From NCBI GenBank assembly GCA_944326455.1, contig CALVEA010000019.1:1-43676 (forward strand): a stretch of DNA of 43,676 nt, given 5' to 3'. Under the pieces are notes generated by a model. That model was not told the origin of the DNA, made no database searches, and saw only the letters and a list, made by a program, of their open reading frames with translations. A program made the position numbers and the translations under genes. Positions 15,698 through 23,505 of the stretch are shown one piece after another. Numbering within the stretch: the stretch's first letter is position 1; each line of letters opens with the position of its first letter. The stretch is from Candidatus Gastranaerophilales bacterium (GTDB taxonomy: Bacteria; Cyanobacteriota; Vampirovibrionia; Gastranaerophilales; Gastranaerophilaceae).

Positions 15698-16372
15698 TTA
15701 TTCTCCTTTTTTAATAAAGTGGGCTCGTTTTGAGTTCAATTTAATACTATCAAAAGTATAAAGCCTTGCCGGGCGTTTTGAGGTGGATTTTGAAAACTCG
15801 TTTAATTCTCTTAAGCCTTCTGTTGTTATAACCTTCTTACGGAAATTACGCTTATCCAATTTCTTTTCCATAATAATTTCGTAAGCTTTTTGCATCTCTG
15901 TAAGAGTGAATTTTTCGTTAAGAAGCTGGTAAGCTACCGGACACATTTCTAATCTTTCGCGAGTTCTCTTTAATGAATATTGAATAATTTCAGCGTGGTC
16001 GAAAGCAAGCGGCGGAAGGTCTGAGACTTTGTGCCAGCCAATATCCGGCGTAGAAGCAACCTCTATATCTTCATCCCTGATAAGTGCAAAATATGCGCAT
16101 GTAATTACTCTTGATACAGGATGTCTTAAAGGGTCGCCAAATGTATAAAGCTGTTCAAGATAAATGTTATCGACATTTGTTTTTTCTTTAAGTACCCGAA
16201 TCGCAGCTTCGTCAAGATTTTCTGACATTCTGACATAACCGCCCGGAATTGCCCATTTATCTTTAAAAGGTTCGTTATTACGTTTAACTAAAAGAACCTG
16301 GAGGGCATTATTTCTGATAGTCAAAATAACAATGTCGACAGTAATCTCGTGCGTTTTGATTTCGTTAAACAT
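15698..16372 (-). CDS. NrtR-like protein: Nudix domain plus winged helix
   Basis: A 224-residue protein with an N-terminal Nudix fold (about 8-145) and a C-terminal winged helix (about 150-215, FTLTEMQKAYEIIMEKKLDKRNFRKKV). This layout is that of NrtR, a repressor of NAD or sugar metabolism genes that senses ADP-ribose-type ligands. The Nudix box GGYVRMSENLDEAAIRVLKE is degenerate: the expected RE-x-x-EE is RV-x-x-EK, so metal-dependent hydrolysis is probably lost, as in regulatory members. No NAD gene is nearby and no operator is obvious. GGTGAG lies directly before the ATG. It heads the run into secG, tcdA and mtnP. Confidence 0.75.
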   Translation of the reverse strand: MFNEIKTHEITVDIVILTIRNNALQVLLVKRNNEPFKDKWAIPGGYVRMSENLDEAAIRVLKEKTNVDNIYLEQLYTFGDPLRHPVSRVITCAYFALIRDEDIEVASTPDIGWHKVSDLPPLAFDHAEIIQYSLKRTRERLEMCPVAYQLLNEKFTLTEMQKAYEIIMEKKLDKRNFRKKVITTEGLRELNEFSKSTSKRPARLYTFDSIKLNSKRAHFIKKGE

Positions 16373-16465
16373 ATCTCACCTCAAAAATTATTATATGACA
16401 AAGATAAAAAAATGTAATAACCAGGATGAAAATTGTTACAAGAAAATTTTTACATATAAAAAATA

Positions 16466-16503
16466 GTTGACGAGCGGAGCCGTCTTAATTTACAATTGAA
16501 TAA
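16466..16503. repeat. 38-nt direct repeat upstream of tRNA-Arg, copy 1
   Basis: Identical to 16772-16809, which lies just upstream of the intact tRNA-Arg. In this copy the link to the tRNA start is broken by about 147 nt (16504-16650) carrying two palindromes, after which the repeat resumes at 16651. Confidence 0.9.
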
Positions 16504-16510
16504 TATAAAT

Positions 16511-16640
16511 GTCATCCCGAACTCGTTTCGGGATCTTACCGGAAAACAGAGCTGACATCGCTCCGGGGAAAAATTAATCAAGCGGGTTCTGGGGACAATC
16601 CCCCCTCACCCCAACCCTCTCCCTAAGGAGGGAGAGGGAG
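16511..16640. repeat. two palindromic intergenic repeats
   Basis: The first has ATCCCGAA (16514-16521) and TTCGGGAT (16527-16534) around a 5-nt loop. The second has a 10-bp stem CCCTCTCCCT/AGGGAGAGGG (16615-16624 and 16629-16638) with a 4-nt loop. Both look like dispersed REP-type palindromes. They sit inside the interrupted copy of the tRNA-Arg upstream region. Confidence 0.7.
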
Positions 16641-16663
16641 AACAACAAAATTGAATAAAATTT

Positions 16664-16679
16664 GCGCTTGTAGCTCAGT
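16664..16679 (+). pseudogene. tRNA-Arg 5' fragment
   Basis: GCGCTTGTAGCTCAGT is the exact first 16 nt of the tRNA-Arg at 16815, preceded by the same upstream sequence (16651-16663 equals 16802-16814). It then runs into GC-rich sequence with no relation to the tRNA. Confidence 0.85.
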
Positions 16680-16771
16680 GCCTCGCGGCGAGCAATGGGC
16701 AAGCCGAACGGACGGAGTCCGTGAGGTGGAGTCGAGTCAACGGCGCCGCGTTGCGAGAGCAATGCGGGCAG
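16680..16771. other. GC-rich segment with nested hairpins
   Basis: This 92-nt stretch is far richer in GC than its surroundings. It holds ACGGAC/GTCCGT (16708-16722, 3-nt loop), CTCG/CGAG near 16682-16692, and CCGCGTTGC/GCAATGCGG around a GAGA tetraloop (16746-16767, one G:T pair). It lies between the truncated and the intact tRNA-Arg. I see no coding sign. Confidence 0.6.
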
Positions 16772-16814
16772 GTTGACGAGCGGAGCCGTCTTAATTTACA
16801 ATTGAATAAAATTT

Positions 16815-16890
16815 GCGCTTGTAGCTCAGTAGGATAGAGCGGAGGTTTCCTAAACCTTGTCTGCCGTGGGTTCGACTCCCTCCAGGCGCA
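16815..16890 (+). tRNA. tRNA-Arg(CCU)
   Basis: A 76-nt cloverleaf with acceptor GCGCTTG/CAGGCGC and discriminator A, D-arm AGCTCAGTAGGATAGAGC, anticodon stem GAGGT/ACCTT with loop TTCCTAA (anticodon CCT), and T-loop TTCGACT. CCA is not encoded, unlike tRNA-Pro in this window. A run of nine T follows. It is flanked by a 5' fragment at 16664-16679 and a 3' fragment at 17006-17016. Confidence 0.95.
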
Positions 16891-17061
16891 TATTTTTTTT
16901 TGTTTTTCAAATAAAAGGGGAGTCGAACCGCATTCTTGTTCCACAAGAAAGGGGTTCTTTCCTCTCAGCAAACGTGACATTTAGTCACCTTTGCTTCGGC
17001 ACAGTCTCCAGGCGCATATTTTTTTGTTTTTCAAATAAAGTGGGAGTCGAACCGCATTCTT
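16880..17061. repeat. repeated tRNA-Arg 3' end with inverted T-arm
   Basis: 16880-16937 and 17006-17061 are copies of one another: the last 11 nt of the tRNA, a T run (nine and seven T), then GTTTTTCAAATAAA and an inverted T-arm GGGAGTCGAACC (16918-16929 and 17042-17053). That 12-mer is the exact complement of the T-arm at 16869-16880. Besides the T-run length they differ at two positions. The arrangement mirrors the one behind tRNA-Pro. Confidence 0.85.
16961..17006. repeat. shared 46-nt hairpin element, copy B
   Basis: Same element as 436-481. Here the stem is longer: AGCAAA/TTTGCT outside GTGAC/GTCAC, separated by one C:C mismatch, with loop ATTTA. The element ends directly at the repeated tRNA-Arg 3' fragment (17006-17016). 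Confidence 0.8.
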
Positions 17062-17069
17062 TTTATATC

Positions 17070-17098
17070 TTGTAAACTCCTCATAAAAGTGCTAAAAT
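17070..17098 (+). promoter_or_regulatory. promoter of CgeB-like gene
   Basis: TTGTAA (17070-17075) and TAAAAT (17093-17098) are 17 bp apart, with TG at the extended -10 position (TGCTAAAAT). The ATG follows 11 nt later, so the leader would be only a few nt. No ribosome binding site is visible. Confidence 0.55.
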
Positions 17099-17109
17099 AT
17101 TGAAAAGTT

Positions 17110-18045
17110 ATGAAAAAGAAGAGAATTTTAGCAATATTACCTGAAAGTATCGGCGGAAGGTTAACAACCAGCAGTATTATAGATGGTTACAGACAAAACG
17201 GCTGTGATGTTACCGTATATGATGAACTCTTTGATAAAAATCTTAGCAAAGTTTTAAAAAAAGAATATTCTCAGATTCTCGGTTATGATTTTTCCGGATT
17301 GAAAATCAAAGTAGACAATAACCTGAAAATTCCTTCTGTTAATTATTTTTCTGATGATATCAGAAGCAAAACCTCCGGTCCGGATTGGGAAAAATATATC
17401 AATTACTTGGAAGAGGATGATAACTATACATTTTATTGGGACCAAGCCCTCACCAGCTACGAAACTTTCAAAAATATTCACTATATGCCTCACTTTGTTA
17501 ATTTTGATGTTTACAAAGATTACAGCATTGAACCAACTTTTGATTTAATGTTTGCCGGCAGATTGGACACGGATTACAGACTGAGCTTTTTTGAAGAGCT
17601 TATTCTCAAACTTCCGCATCTGAGAGTTGCCTGGTATGCAATTGACAAACATTATCAAGATGCAAAAAAACGTGCACAATTCCCCGAAATTCTTGACTTA
17701 TGTTACCAAGGATTTATTGATAACGAAGAAGATATGGCTAAGGCTATTAATAATGCAAAAATCGTTTTTAATATGAACTCTCAAGGGATTTCTTCACTTA
17801 ACTACAGAACTTTTCAGACAGTTGCCTGCAAACGCCTGATGCTCAGCGACTACAGAGAAGAACTGGCTTTATTTGAAGGTCACATGCCTTTTTACGAAGA
17901 TTTTTCAGACCTGATTTTTAAAATCGAGAGCTATCTTGAAGATAAAGAAGCCTATGACCAAGTAGTTAACTCCTGTTACAATATTGCACGCCAAAGTCAT
18001 AATTCAAAAGATTGTGTAAGATATATGCTCAAGGTTGTTAAATAA
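17110..18045 (+). CDS. CgeB-like glycosyltransferase
   Basis: A 311-residue protein resembling the CgeB / GT-B family of glycosyltransferases. The N-terminal Rossmann half begins KKKRILAILPESIGGRLTTSSIIDGYRQNG. The C-terminal half has FDLMFAGRLDTDYRLSFFEE, the donor-domain start, and FNMNSQGISSLNYRTFQTVACKRLML followed by DLIFKIESYLED, the end pattern of CgeB proteins. The sugar and acceptor are unknown. It precedes bioD by 37 nt on the same strand, but its function has no obvious tie to biotin. It starts at a probable near-leaderless promoter. Confidence 0.7.
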   Translation: MKKKRILAILPESIGGRLTTSSIIDGYRQNGCDVTVYDELFDKNLSKVLKKEYSQILGYDFSGLKIKVDNNLKIPSVNYFSDDIRSKTSGPDWEKYINYLEEDDNYTFYWDQALTSYETFKNIHYMPHFVNFDVYKDYSIEPTFDLMFAGRLDTDYRLSFFEELILKLPHLRVAWYAIDKHYQDAKKRAQFPEILDLCYQGFIDNEEDMAKAINNAKIVFNMNSQGISSLNYRTFQTVACKRLMLSDYREELALFEGHMPFYEDFSDLIFKIESYLEDKEAYDQVVNSCYNIARQSHNSKDCVRYMLKVVK

Positions 18046-18082
18046 AATTGAAGTGATAACCTTTTCTTGGAAGAGGTATTTT

Positions 18083-18754
18083 ATGTCAAAGAACATTTTT
18101 ATAACAGCCACCGGTACTGATATAGGAAAAACCTATATTTCGGCGCTTATTGTTAAAAAAATGCGCGAAGCCGGATTTAATTGCGGATATTATAAGCCGG
18201 TTCTGAGCGGAGTTGAAATATCGGACGGGAAACTAATAAAAAGCGACTGCAATTATGTTATTGAAACTGCAAAAATCCCGACAAGTGCCGATGATTGCGT
18301 AACCTACCGGTGGGAAGAAGCTGTATCGCCGCATCTTGCTGCCCAAAGAGCCGGAGAACGCATTTGTATCAATAAAATTCTTGAGGATTACCAAAAAGCT
18401 TCCCATAAGTATGACTATCTCCTTGTAGAAGGCGCCGGCGGAATAACTTGCCCGCTGATACTTTCAGACAAAGAAAAATATCTGCTGAAAGATTTAATTA
18501 AAGAGCTTGGAACTAATATTTTGATAGCAGCTGATGCAGGATTAGGAACGATTAATTCAATTCTGTTAACCGTTGAGTATGCAAAAGCCAACGGAATAAA
18601 AATTGAAGGTATTATTTTAAACAATTACGAACCAGATAACTTCATGCATCAAGATAATTTAAAACAAGTTGAATACCTTACAGGGATTAAAGTTATTGCA
18701 ACCGTCGAAAGAGGACAAAAAGATATTACCCTTTTGGACAAATTTTTTAGTTAG
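18083..18754 (+). CDS. bioD: Dethiobiotin synthetase
   Basis: Closes the ureido ring of dethiobiotin from 7,8-diaminopelargonate, CO2 and ATP. The 223 residues begin SKNIFITATGTDIGKTYIS with the P-loop GTDIGKT at 11-17. Further marks are GYYKPVLSG and the switch EGAGGITCPL, and NILIAADAGLGTINS. The ATG at 18083 is chosen because AGAGG lies upstream and the family starts here; the ATG at 18035 overlaps the preceding gene. bioA follows 18 nt downstream. bioB and bioF are not in the window. Confidence 0.92.
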   Translation: MSKNIFITATGTDIGKTYISALIVKKMREAGFNCGYYKPVLSGVEISDGKLIKSDCNYVIETAKIPTSADDCVTYRWEEAVSPHLAAQRAGERICINKILEDYQKASHKYDYLLVEGAGGITCPLILSDKEKYLLKDLIKELGTNILIAADAGLGTINSILLTVEYAKANGIKIEGIILNNYEPDNFMHQDNLKQVEYLTGIKVIATVERGQKDITLLDKFFS

Positions 18755-18772
18755 TTTTAGAAAGGTTAAGAA

Positions 18773-20161
18773 ATGGATTGGCAGAAAGAAGATTTAAAAT
18801 ATATATGGCATCCGTGCTCACAAATGAAAGATTATGAAACACTTCCGCCTATTATAATTGAACGCGGAGAAGGAATTAACCTTTATGACATTAACGGAAA
18901 ATGCTACAAAGATGTAATCAGCTCTTGGTGGTGTAACCTTCTCGGGCATTGCAATCCTCGTATTAATAGCGCTGTAAAAAAACAAATTGATACTCTGGAA
19001 CACGTTATTTTTGCCAACTTTTCCCATAAAACTGTTATAACTCTCTGTCAGGAACTTGTGAAAGTTCTGCCAAAAGGTCTTTGTAAATTCAATTTTGCAG
19101 ACAACGGTTCTTCTGCCATAGAAATGGCTTTAAAAATGAGTTTTCAATACCACTATCAAACAGGAAATCCGCAAAAGAAAAGGTTTATGGCGCTTACTGA
19201 TGCCTATCACGGAGAAACTCTCGCAGCTCTTGCTATGGGCGGAGTAGATTTATACACTCAGCTTTATAAACCTCTTCTGTTAGATGTGATAAGAATTGAC
19301 GGTCCGGACTGCTTTCGTTGTCCGTATGGGAAACACTGCGCCGGGCACTCAGAGCAAATTGACACCTCGAAAGCAGAAAATGCAGAATGCTGCTGCGAGT
19401 GCTTCCAAAAAGCCGAAGAAGCTTTTGAAAAATACGGTAATGAAACAGCTGCAATTATTGTTGAACCGCTCCTTCAAGGTTCTGCCGGTATGAAAATTTA
19501 CCCGCCTCTATACCTTAAAAAGCTTAGAGAACTGTGTGACAAATATAACGTACACCTAATAGCAGACGAAATCGCTACCGGCTACGGAAGAACAGGTAAA
19601 ATGTTTGCCTTTGACCATGCCGGCGTAAGCCCTGATATTATGTGTCTTTCCAAAGGACTTACAGGCGGATATATGCCTATGGCAATAGCTGTTACAACCC
19701 AAGAAATTTATGACGCATTCTATGATGATTATCTTAAAGGCAAAGCCTTTATGCATTCGCATACTTATGCAGGAAACCCTCTTGCCTGCTCTGCCGCAAT
19801 TGAAGTCTTAAGAATCTTAAAAGACGAAAATATTATAGAAAAGGCTAACAAAAGAGCTATATATTTTAATAAAATCATCAAAGAAAAATTTCTTCCGCTT
19901 GAAAATGTCGGAGAAGTTCGTTCAATCGGATTAATTAATGCAATCGAACTTGTAAAAAACAAAAAAACAAAAGAACCGCTGGATTACACAAAACGCACCG
20001 GATATCAAATTTATAAAAAAGCATTGGAAAAAGGGGTTCTTTTAAGACCGCTCGGAGATGTAATATATTTCAATCCGCCTCTGATTATTGAAGAAAAAGA
20101 TATGGATTTTGTAACAGATGTTGCGCTTGAATGCACTAAAGAAATTCTAACATCTGCTTAA
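18773..20161 (+). CDS. bioA: DAPA aminotransferase (BioA)
   Basis: Transfers the amino group of S-adenosylmethionine to 8-amino-7-oxononanoate, the step before BioD. The 462 residues have the class III aminotransferase layout: WHPCSQMKDYE at the N-terminus, the cofactor contact DNGSSAIEMA, ADEIATGYGRTGKMF and the pyridoxal-phosphate lysine K294 in SKGLTGGYMP. A cysteine-rich insertion around residues 180-212 (CFRCPYGKHC and ECCCECF) is seen in some anaerobe BioA proteins and could bind a metal. AAAGG precedes the ATG. It ends 11 nt from the convergent oxidoreductase gene. Confidence 0.9.
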   Translation: MDWQKEDLKYIWHPCSQMKDYETLPPIIIERGEGINLYDINGKCYKDVISSWWCNLLGHCNPRINSAVKKQIDTLEHVIFANFSHKTVITLCQELVKVLPKGLCKFNFADNGSSAIEMALKMSFQYHYQTGNPQKKRFMALTDAYHGETLAALAMGGVDLYTQLYKPLLLDVIRIDGPDCFRCPYGKHCAGHSEQIDTSKAENAECCCECFQKAEEAFEKYGNETAAIIVEPLLQGSAGMKIYPPLYLKKLRELCDKYNVHLIADEIATGYGRTGKMFAFDHAGVSPDIMCLSKGLTGGYMPMAIAVTTQEIYDAFYDDYLKGKAFMHSHTYAGNPLACSAAIEVLRILKDENIIEKANKRAIYFNKIIKEKFLPLENVGEVRSIGLINAIELVKNKKTKEPLDYTKRTGYQIYKKALEKGVLLRPLGDVIYFNPPLIIEEKDMDFVTDVALECTKEILTSA

Positions 20162-20172
20162 TTTTTCCTATT

Positions 20173-21522
20173 TTATGACAGTTTAGATTTTAAAATTCTT
20201 CCGGCAGAAAGAAGAATGTCTTCACTTGTAGAAAACGGCGGAGCGTAGGTCATATCTACATCAAGTAGGTTTTCTACAGTCATACCCTCGACCAGCCCGG
20301 CGGATACCGTATTAACTCTTTTATCCGCATCTCCGCATCCTATAGCTTGCGCACCCAGTATTTTATGCGACCTTCTGTCTGCGATAAGTTTCAGGGTAAC
20401 ATTTTGAACCTCGGGCATATATCCGGCTTTATCCCTTTTGGTAATCACAATAGAAACGGTATCATAACCGAGTTTTTGCGCCATTTTTTCCGAAAGTCCG
20501 GTCATAGAAATATTTAAATCCAGATACCTTGTAACTGTTGAGCCTAAAACCCCTTCAAAATCTTCTGTCCCGCCGCATAAATTAATCGCCGCAACTCTTC
20601 CTTCTTTGTTCGCAGTAGAACCAAGCGGAATCCAGACCGGAGTATGCGAAATTATATTAACCTTTTCTGCGCAATCACCGCAGGCATAGATATCCGGAAT
20701 GTTAGTTTCCATACGGCTGTTAACCTTGATTGCACCTGTAATCCCGAGATCTATTCCGGCATCTTTTGCAATTTCGACAACCGGTCTTACTCCGGCAGCA
20801 AGAACAACCATTTCCGTTTCAAAACCCGAACCCTTTGAAGTTAAAACCCCGCTTACTTTTTCTTCTCCTATGAATTCGCTAATAACATCATCTGTTATAA
20901 TTTTTACCTGGTTATTGGAATTTTCCAGAATATAATTTTGAATAAGAGAAGAAATATCTTCATCAAAAACAGAAAGGATAAATGGGGAACGCTCAATTAG
21001 TGTAACATTTTTACCGTTTTTAACAAAAGCCTCAATGAGTTCTATTCCGATATATCCGCCGCCTATTACGGTTATATTGTTAACCTTTTGCATAACAGAT
21101 TTTATTGCAATTCCGTCATGAAGAGTTTTCAGAGTAAAAATATTTTTTAAATTATCTTTTGGAAGTTCCGGAAGATAAGGAATTGAACCTGTTGCAATAA
21201 CCAGTTTGTCATAGTTTACGAAACTCAATTCTCCGGTTTCTAAATTTTTCACCATAATTTTTTTATCAATGGGAAGAATTTTTGTTACCTGATTCAAGGT
21301 ATGAACATGTATCCCGCTTTTTTCAAACTCTTCTTTTGAGCGAACAATAAGTTTCTGCCAGTCCTCAAAATTACCTTCGATATAATAAGGCAAACCGCAG
21401 GCAGAATAGGATACATGGGTATCTTTTGTATATATGTGAATATCCGAATCCGGCAGCATCCTTTTGGATTTTGCAGCAGCTTTAGCACCTGCTGCGACTC
21501 CGCCTATTATTACAATTTTCAT
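20173..21522 (-). CDS. CoA-disulfide reductase / NADH oxidase-type flavoprotein
   Basis: A 449-residue FAD protein of the single-cysteine pyridine nucleotide-disulfide family, which reduces CoA disulfide, persulfides or oxygen with NAD(P)H. FAD binds at MKIVIIGGVAAGAKAA. The redox cysteine is in YSACGLPYYIEG. NAD(P)H binds at TVIGGGYIGIELIEAF with an acidic residue after the strand (LIER), favouring NADH. IYACGDCAE is the second FAD site, and the C-terminal dimer domain has MTYAPPFSTSEDIL. Sequence alone cannot separate CoA-disulfide reductase from NADH oxidase or persulfide reductase; no rhodanese domain is fused. The gene is alone between convergent bioA and rseP. Confidence 0.82.
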   Translation of the reverse strand: MKIVIIGGVAAGAKAAAKSKRMLPDSDIHIYTKDTHVSYSACGLPYYIEGNFEDWQKLIVRSKEEFEKSGIHVHTLNQVTKILPIDKKIMVKNLETGELSFVNYDKLVIATGSIPYLPELPKDNLKNIFTLKTLHDGIAIKSVMQKVNNITVIGGGYIGIELIEAFVKNGKNVTLIERSPFILSVFDEDISSLIQNYILENSNNQVKIITDDVISEFIGEEKVSGVLTSKGSGFETEMVVLAAGVRPVVEIAKDAGIDLGITGAIKVNSRMETNIPDIYACGDCAEKVNIISHTPVWIPLGSTANKEGRVAAINLCGGTEDFEGVLGSTVTRYLDLNISMTGLSEKMAQKLGYDTVSIVITKRDKAGYMPEVQNVTLKLIADRRSHKILGAQAIGCGDADKRVNTVSAGLVEGMTVENLLDVDMTYAPPFSTSEDILLSAGRILKSKLS

Positions 21523-21572
21523 ACCGAAATTGTGAAATAATTTATTAAGCTCCGCAATTAGCCGGCGGGAGA

Positions 21573-22934
21573 TTATTTACCTACCAGTAATGTAATATCA
21601 TTGAATACTACAAATATCATTAAAATTATTAATAAAGAGAAGAAAACTGAAGAAATGTTCTCAATCACTTTCTCATCAAGAGGTCTGCCCATAACCTTTT
21701 CCACAAAAAGAAATATCAAATGTCCGCCGTCTAATGCAGGAATTGGAAGTATATTCAAAATAGCAAGGTTCATGGAAATCAAAGCTGCTAAGAGAATTCC
21801 TGATGACTTTCCGGCTTTTTCTATCATATCACCGCCGATTTTTGTAATTGCAACTACTCCGTGCATTTCTTTTAGAGGAACATTCCCTGTAAACAACTGT
21901 CCCAAAGAATACATCATCATATAAGTATTATCCCAGAGATATTTGCTTCCGCCTTTTATTATCTTAACCGGAGTATTAGTCTTAATCATTGTCTGTTTGG
22001 CAACAAGTCCAATACCTATTAACCCTTTTTCATCAGGGTAAATAGGTTTAAGCTCAACTGTTTTGCCATTCCTTAAAACTGTAATATTTATTGGATGAAC
22101 TCCGTCAGAGAGCACCTGAGCTATTTCATTAAGAGTATATTTACCATTAGAAGTATAAACAGATTTTCCCTCAATCTCTTTTTTTAGAGCTTTTAGTTCC
22201 GGATTGAGTTTTACACCTTCTTTTTTGAAATATTTGGCTCCTTTAGCTGCATATTTATCCATTGTGATAATATCGCGTTCAAGTTCTTTTGGAAGTCTTA
22301 TGGATAAATCAGCAGGAATAATTTCATCCCTTTCAAGTCCGGGATTAAGTGCTTTTAATTTATCATAATTTTTATCAATAGTTTGTTGAGAAATTATTCC
22401 GTTATCTTTTGCACTGTTCTTTACTATGGTTACAAAAGAGTAGACATTTTTAATATCACATCCGTTAGCGGATAAAATTCTATCGCCGGATTGCAAACCG
22501 GAATCCCAGACACTTGCACCTTTAGGAGCGCTGATTCCTCCGGCATAAATTTCGTAATTGCCGGAAGGAAGCTGTTTTGTCCAAGCCGCAACAAAAAACA
22601 CAAGAGCAAATGCGCAAATAACGTTTGCAATAACCCCTGCAGAAACTACAATAGCTCTCTGCCAGATAGGTTTGTTTACAAACCTGTCCTCAGAGTCCGC
22701 CGGAAGGTCACAATCTTTATCATCATCAGGGAAAGAAACATAACCGCCCAGTAAAAATGCATGCACAAGGATTTCCACATCTCCGCATTTTGCCCTAAAA
22801 AGAGTCGGTCCGACAGGAAGTCCGAATCCAAATTTTTCTACTTTTATTCCAAATGCTCTGGCTGCAAGAAAATGTCCTGCCTCATGTACTAAAATTAATA
22901 AACTCAGTAAAAGTATCATTATAACTATTGACAT
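21573..22934 (-). CDS. rseP: Site-2 metalloprotease RseP
   Basis: Intramembrane zinc protease that cuts membrane-bound regulators. The 453 residues have the active site HEAGH (17-21) in the first helix, a second membrane helix around 95-118, a PDZ domain from about 140 (SGLQSGDRILSANGCDI) and the third metal-site motif ILPIPALDGGH in a late helix. The PDZ domain is interrupted by about 105 lysine-rich residues (about 173-278) and resumes at HPINITVLRNGKTV. The start at 22934 has GGGAG upstream; a longer reading from 23114 would run into coaD on the other strand. No anti-sigma factor is near. Confidence 0.88.
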   Translation of the reverse strand: MSIVIMILLLSLLILVHEAGHFLAARAFGIKVEKFGFGLPVGPTLFRAKCGDVEILVHAFLLGGYVSFPDDDKDCDLPADSEDRFVNKPIWQRAIVVSAGVIANVICAFALVFFVAAWTKQLPSGNYEIYAGGISAPKGASVWDSGLQSGDRILSANGCDIKNVYSFVTIVKNSAKDNGIISQQTIDKNYDKLKALNPGLERDEIIPADLSIRLPKELERDIITMDKYAAKGAKYFKKEGVKLNPELKALKKEIEGKSVYTSNGKYTLNEIAQVLSDGVHPINITVLRNGKTVELKPIYPDEKGLIGIGLVAKQTMIKTNTPVKIIKGGSKYLWDNTYMMMYSLGQLFTGNVPLKEMHGVVAITKIGGDMIEKAGKSSGILLAALISMNLAILNILPIPALDGGHLIFLFVEKVMGRPLDEKVIENISSVFFSLLIILMIFVVFNDITLLVGK

Positions 22935-22984
22935 TATTTCTCTCCCGATTTTTGCTGTGTTAATTTTAACATAAAAGAATCTCA

Positions 22985-22993
22985 TGTTATAAT
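22985..22993 (+). promoter_or_regulatory. extended -10 box of coaD
   Basis: TGTTATAAT is a perfect extended -10, 32 nt before the coaD ATG, in the 91-nt spacer between divergent rseP and coaD. A conventional leader with a GAAGGT site follows. Confidence 0.6.
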
Positions 22994-23025
22994 AAGTAAG
23001 CATTATAAAAAAAAGAAGGTAAAAA

Positions 23026-23505
23026 ATGACAACAGCTATATATCCGGGCAGCTTTGACCCTATAACAAACGGACATCTCGATATTTTAAAAAGCGGCTCT
23101 GAAATTTTTGACAAAGTAATTATTGCAGTTTCTCACAATATTGAAAAAAAAGGGTTTATTCCAGTAGAAAAAAGAGTTGAGTTAATAAAAGAAAGTGTTA
23201 AAGATTTAAAAAATGTAGAAGTAGACACTTTTGAAGGTTTGACCGTAGATTATGCCAAACGCTGCGGAACTCATATACTCTTAAGAGGACTGCGAACAGC
23301 TTCTGATTTTGAGTATGAGCTTCAATTATCTCAAACAAACAATTATTTATCTAAAGATATTAAAACAGTTTTTCTTATGACAAAACCGGAATATAACTTT
23401 ATATCTTCATCCATGGTAAAAGAAATTTTGAAAAATAAGGGGAATATTAAACAATTTGTTCCCAAACCGGTCTATCAATATTTGATAACTAATTGTGATA
23501 TTTAG
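23026..23505 (+). CDS. coaD: Phosphopantetheine adenylyltransferase
   Basis: Makes dephospho-CoA from 4'-phosphopantetheine and ATP. The 159 residues carry the nucleotidyltransferase motif YPGSFDPITNGHLDIL (T/HxGH-type), RGLRTASDFEYELQ that binds the pantetheine and ATP, and EYNFISSSMVKEI near the C-terminus. Length and motifs are standard for bacterial CoaD. The last 17 nt overlap the end of the convergent chemosensory kinase gene. Confidence 0.95.
   Translation: MTTAIYPGSFDPITNGHLDILKSGSEIFDKVIIAVSHNIEKKGFIPVEKRVELIKESVKDLKNVEVDTFEGLTVDYAKRCGTHILLRGLRTASDFEYELQLSQTNNYLSKDIKTVFLMTKPEYNFISSSMVKEILKNKGNIKQFVPKPVYQYLITNCDI

Noticed and set aside
20644..20935. Plus-strand frames within the flavoprotein gene
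   Set aside because: They oppose a complete enzyme with all motifs and show no start signals.
22935..23114. Longer RseP reading from 23114
   Set aside because: It would overlap coaD and its promoter; the ATG at 22934 has a GGGAG site and starts the conserved first helix.
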